Assembly (NCBI GenBank): GCA_001801825.1
Contig: MGYR01000018.1
Location: 2,475 to 9,266, forward strand
DNA: 6,792 nucleotides
Origin: Gammaproteobacteria bacterium RIFCSPLOWO2_02_FULL_56_15
GTDB taxonomy: Bacteria; Pseudomonadota; Gammaproteobacteria; Eutrophobiales; Eutrophobiaceae
Direction of reading: 5' to 3'
Shown here: piece after piece, positions 5,043-6,792 of the stretch
How the letters are laid out: each line of letters starts with the position of its first letter
How positions within the stretch are numbered: position 1 is the stretch's first letter
Notes under the pieces: generated by a model
The model's database searches: none
What the model saw: the letters and a program-made list of their open reading frames with translations, nothing else
What the model was told of the DNA's origin: nothing
Position numbers and translations under genes: made by a program

Positions 5043-5567
5043 ATGACAAATAGTGATAACGAAATGGATGATGCTTTCTCGAAGCAAGATCCTATTCTAA
5101 TAGAATTAGGGAGAATTACAGTTTTATGGTCTCTAATAGAATGGATATTGCGCGTAATGTTGTGGAAGTTATCCAACATAGATCAGGATACCGGAATTGC
5201 TATAACAACACATATGAATTTCCCGACGTTAATCTATGCAATTAAATCTCTAATCAAATTAAAATTTAATAATGAAGGTTTCACTGAAATAAATAACGTC
5301 CTTAATAATGTCGATAGCATATCTGCAAAAAGAAATACCATTATACATTCCATCTGGTTTAGGCCAGAAATAATAAATGGGAAAATTACTTATCTAAATA
5401 CCCATGTAAAAGCGAGGGGACAAATAATAAAACAAGTAAAAAATATTTCTTTGGATGAGTTAGAAATATTAAGTTCTGACATAGCAGACACTGGAAATAA
5501 ATTGAGCGCTATTGCGTCAAAATATGACTTGTGGCATGAGGGGACATCGCTTCAAACACCCTCTTAA
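5043..5567 (+). CDS. Uncharacterised 174-aa protein with HEPN-like R-x4-H motif
   Basis: This helical, AT-rich protein has an N-terminal helix pair (LGRITVLWSLIEWILRVM), a central helical stretch and RNTIIHSIW, where R97 and H102 fit the R-x4-6-H signature of HEPN RNases; N98 fits the common R-N variant. HEPN domains occur in toxins, Abi proteins and CRISPR effectors, so an RNase role in conflict is plausible but unproven. The first ATG (5043) lacks a ribosome site. ATG at 5064 (Met8) would lose nothing of the fold. The 3' end overlaps the minus-strand 55-aa ORF by 59 nt. No antitoxin-like partner lies on the same strand. Confidence 0.75.
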   Translation: MTNSDNEMDDAFSKQDPILIELGRITVLWSLIEWILRVMLWKLSNIDQDTGIAITTHMNFPTLIYAIKSLIKLKFNNEGFTEINNVLNNVDSISAKRNTIIHSIWFRPEIINGKITYLNTHVKARGQIIKQVKNISLDELEILSSDIADTGNKLSAIASKYDLWHEGTSLQTPS

Positions 5568-5676
5568 CCAAATTCTCTTTAGGACCTGTCTCGTAATCCC
5601 ATCCATCCATAGCATTAATCCCCGCCCGAACCATCTCAGGAGTCACGATAATCTCACTTTTTTCGTCTGTATCCAC
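5509..5676 (-). CDS. Small 55-aa protein, convergently overlapping the HEPN-like gene
   Basis: The reverse strand is open from 5715 down to TAG at 5509-5511. GTG at 5676, preceded by GAGAAGTGG, is the only usable start that keeps the conserved-looking part. The protein carries VTPEMVRAGINAMDGWDYET and then ENLVKRVFEAM. I recall ITPEM-x-x-AG ... E-x-LV-x-x-(I/V)(Y/F)-x-AM as a small, uncharacterised protein pattern in proteobacteria. The last 59 nt overlap the end of the HEPN-like gene. The promoter of repeat copy B (about 5779-5751, same strand) points at it, so it may now be driven by a former TA promoter. The open frame upstream of the GTG might mean the true N-terminus was lost. Confidence 0.5.
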   Translation of the reverse strand: MDTDEKSEIIVTPEMVRAGINAMDGWDYETGPKENLVKRVFEAMSPHATSHILTQ

Positions 5677-5725
5677 TTGATTCCACTTCTCTAAATTTTG
5701 GGTTTGTAAACGATACTAGTCCCAC

Positions 5726-5787
5726 GATCATTATGTACATTATTTCGTACATAATGAACACCTGGTCCAGATAATTGCATAAGTGAT
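5726..5787. repeat. Direct repeat copy B: orphan TA promoter/operator cassette
   Basis: This repeats 3449-3511 in the same orientation (54 matches, 8 mismatches, one gap). Boxes TGTACA (5734), CGTACA (5746) and TGAACA (5755) keep the 12 and 9 spacing of copy A. An 11-bp perfect inverted pair, 5728-5738 and 5747-5757, spans 8 bp. No Phd/PIN genes follow it, so it looks like the control region left by a lost TA module. Confidence 0.85.
5751..5779 (-). promoter_or_regulatory. Retained promoter in repeat copy B
   Basis: On the minus strand TGCAAT (5779-5774) and CATTAT (5756-5751) are 17 bp apart, the same geometry as in copy A. It points toward the 55-aa ORF at 5509-5676, with a leader of roughly 65-70 nt. 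Confidence 0.4.
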
Positions 5788-5834
5788 GTCGGAGTAAACT
5801 TTTGCAGAGCACAGGAAACCGCCCGGGCGGGAAC

Positions 5835-5992
5835 ATGGCATCGATCCCGGAAAGGACCAGGTCCATGGTGCGTGAGCTTGCGGTCTGGCTGTTTGCCGAT
5901 CCCATTAGCACCCTGGCTCTGGTCGAAGGGCGGCTCACTTTACGAACACAGCCGATTTGCTGAAGCAACCGGACGTGCAGCCCGGAGAGTAA
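5835..5992 (+). pseudogene. Frameshifted N-terminal fragment of a HipA-type kinase toxin
   Basis: From ATG 5835 or 5865 (GGACCAGG lies upstream of the latter) the frame reads MVRELAVWLFADPISTLALV and EGRL, then stops at 5961. This matches the N-terminal strand-turn-strand of HipA proteins (usually LAVWL-x-G-x-x-VGTL). The next frame, from 5933, continues as HFTNTADLLKQPDVQP, like the following HipA segment (F-x-Y-x-x-x-WL-x-x-P-x-A-x-PLS), and ends with TAA at 5990. One frame change therefore joins them. About 50 of roughly 430 residues remain; no kinase core or HipB partner is present. It ends one base before the DUF5615 stop. Similarity is judged by eye. Confidence 0.5.
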
Positions 5993-6313
5993 TCAGACGC
6001 CAACTTTCTGCAAAGACCCGGCTTCGGCGGTGCTAACCGCTAAAAGAACGGCAGAAGTGAGCGGGAGAAGATGAACCATTCGATTGGAAACAGCGCGAAT
6101 GATGATGACTCCAAACGGTAAGAGGGGAATATTCTGCTGAAATTCGATATTGTGGTCGAGAGTAACGAATACATCGCAACACTGGCGGGCACGCCGCATT
6201 AATTCGCCATTGAGCACACCACTCCAGCCAAGTCCGACTACTGTATAGACTTCGTGGCCCTGCAATTCCGCAGCGAAGTCGATAGGGATATTTTCGTCAA
6301 GAAGAATGCGCAT
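5993..6313 (-). CDS. DUF5615 PIN-like toxin
   Basis: This 106-aa protein has a PIN-like (Mut7-C / COG4634) fold. It shows MRILLDENIP with D6 and E7, GHEVYTV (from residue 20), W30-S-G and TLDHNIEFQQ with D53, all typical of DUF5615. Such proteins are putative RNase toxins paired with DUF433 antitoxins. I chose ATG at 6313 over the TTG at 6322, because the family starts directly with M-(R/K)-I/F-L-L-D-E-N. It overlaps the end of the DUF433 gene by 17 nt, so translation is coupled. The length is normal and the acidic residues are present, so it is probably functional. Its stop abuts the HipA relic. Confidence 0.88.
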   Translation of the reverse strand: MRILLDENIPIDFAAELQGHEVYTVVGLGWSGVLNGELMRRARQCCDVFVTLDHNIEFQQNIPLLPFGVIIIRAVSNRMVHLLPLTSAVLLAVSTAEAGSLQKVGV

Positions 6314-6521
6314 CTGCCACAAGAGAATCGCACGCCAACTCCAGAGCAGCTACCGCCTGTTCACGCTTGACGGACGGAAACTGATGTAAAAACTCGTCCA
6401 GTGTCTCCCCTCCTTCTATATAATCAAACAGGGACCGGACGGGGACGCGTGTACCCACGAACACCGGCGTCCCGCCGAGGATATCGGGATGACGATGGGT
6501 TACGTGATTGGGATTGATCAT
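6297..6521 (-). CDS. DUF433 antitoxin (partner of DUF5615)
   Basis: This is a 74-aa protein. Residues 11-28 (HPDILGGTPVFVGTRVPV) are the DUF433 signature, followed by the winged-helix-like part SLFDYIEGGETLDEFLHQFP and a C-terminal helix EQAVAALELA. ATG at 6521 is chosen over upstream in-frame starts, because GGAG lies eight bases before it. DUF433 proteins are predicted DNA-binding antitoxins encoded just upstream of a DUF5615 toxin, exactly as here. The overlapping arrangement supports a type II module. It is probably autoregulated from the promoter near 6544-6572. Confidence 0.9.
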   Translation of the reverse strand: MINPNHVTHRHPDILGGTPVFVGTRVPVRSLFDYIEGGETLDEFLHQFPSVKREQAVAALELACDSLVADAHSS

Positions 6522-6543
6522 GTCATTTCTCCGCACTGTCAGA

Positions 6544-6572
6544 AGTATAACCCCAGTCAACCAGGATTCACA
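6544..6572 (-). promoter_or_regulatory. Inferred promoter of the DUF433/DUF5615 module
   Basis: On the minus strand TGTGAA (6572-6567) and TATACT (6549-6544) are 17 bp apart. The -35 region overlaps a short tandem repeat CAGGATTCA-CAGGATCACA (plus strand, 6562-6580), which could be an operator. Confidence 0.45.
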
Positions 6573-6634
6573 GGATCACAGCAGCTACAATCAGTCACAT
6601 TCCTCCCATGCCGTAATAACCATTAGCGGCGTGA

Positions 6635-6792
6635 TTCCCTATTGAGATGGCACTCGAGTTAGGAACCCCGTCTGGAAACCGGCTTGAAAAACTGCGCGGA
6701 CAACTGGCAGGATACTGGAGCATCCGGATTAATGATCAGTGGCGTATCATTTTCAAGTAGCAGGATAATAACGCTAGCATATCCGTCAGGCG
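6635..6792 (+). pseudogene. Degraded HigB/RelE-type toxin fragment
   Basis: From 6635 the frame reads toward GTPSGNRLEKLRGQLAGYWS and then IRINDQWRIIFK, the unmistakable centre of HigB-family (plasmid maintenance killer) RNase toxins. A TAG at 6758-6760 then replaces the tryptophan normally found after F-K/R, and the same frame goes on with QDNNAS, as in intact homologues. Upstream there is an in-frame TGA at 6632, and the first ~40 residues of the family are missing. The copy is therefore truncated at the N-terminus and interrupted. A HigA gene, if any, lies beyond the window. ATG 6647 could still give a short product. Confidence 0.72.

Noticed and set aside
4802..5053. 83-codon plus-strand frame
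   Set aside because: It overlaps the zinc-ribbon gene out of frame, and its second half mirrors the 36-aa minus-strand gene.
5654..5968. 104-codon minus-strand frame
   Set aside because: It runs through repeat copy B and opposite the HipA relic, with no coherent protein pattern.

Overview
The window looks like a bacterial chromosome of the Gamma- or Betaproteobacteria, where a GC-rich, probably respiratory or nitrogen-oxide-related locus meets a lower-GC accessory island. This placement is inferred from protein families and composition only. The left part (about 1-1940) is GC-rich. It holds the end of one polytopic membrane protein (+ strand) and, convergent to it, a minus-strand pair. The pair is a DUF59/MIP18-type Fe-S assembly factor followed by a membrane protein resembling the NnrS / heme-copper-oxidase-like group. 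A 50-codon candidate ORF overlaps the start of the DUF59 gene by ATGA.

From about 2127 to the end the window is a toxin-antitoxin (TA) island with lower and uneven GC. Two TA modules look intact. One is Phd-type antitoxin plus PIN-domain (VapC-type) toxin at 2778-3422, followed 9 nt later by a SAM-dependent methyltransferase in an apparent three-gene operon. The other is a DUF433 antitoxin plus DUF5615 PIN-like toxin at 5993-6521, whose genes overlap by 17 nt. Three further modules are decayed. They are an XRE antitoxin (3630-3902) preceded by what looks like only the first ~20 codons of its toxin, a frameshifted HipA N-terminal fragment (5835-5992), and a HigB/RelE fragment with a TGG-to-TAG-like stop at the right edge.

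The AT-rich centre (about 3449-5787) is bracketed by two ~62-bp direct copies of one promoter/operator cassette, about 86% identical with TGTACA-type boxes. The left copy drives the Phd/PIN operon. The right copy has lost its TA genes. Between them lie tightly packed small genes that alternate strand: a 67-aa Myb/SANT-like protein (+), a 40-aa protein (-), a 70-aa zinc-ribbon protein (+), a 36-aa Lys/Pro-rich protein (-), a 174-aa protein with a HEPN-like R-x4-H motif (+) and a 55-aa protein (-). The three minus-strand small genes were found by reading the reverse complement by hand. A palindrome-rich non-coding stretch (3903-4336) lies inside this segment.
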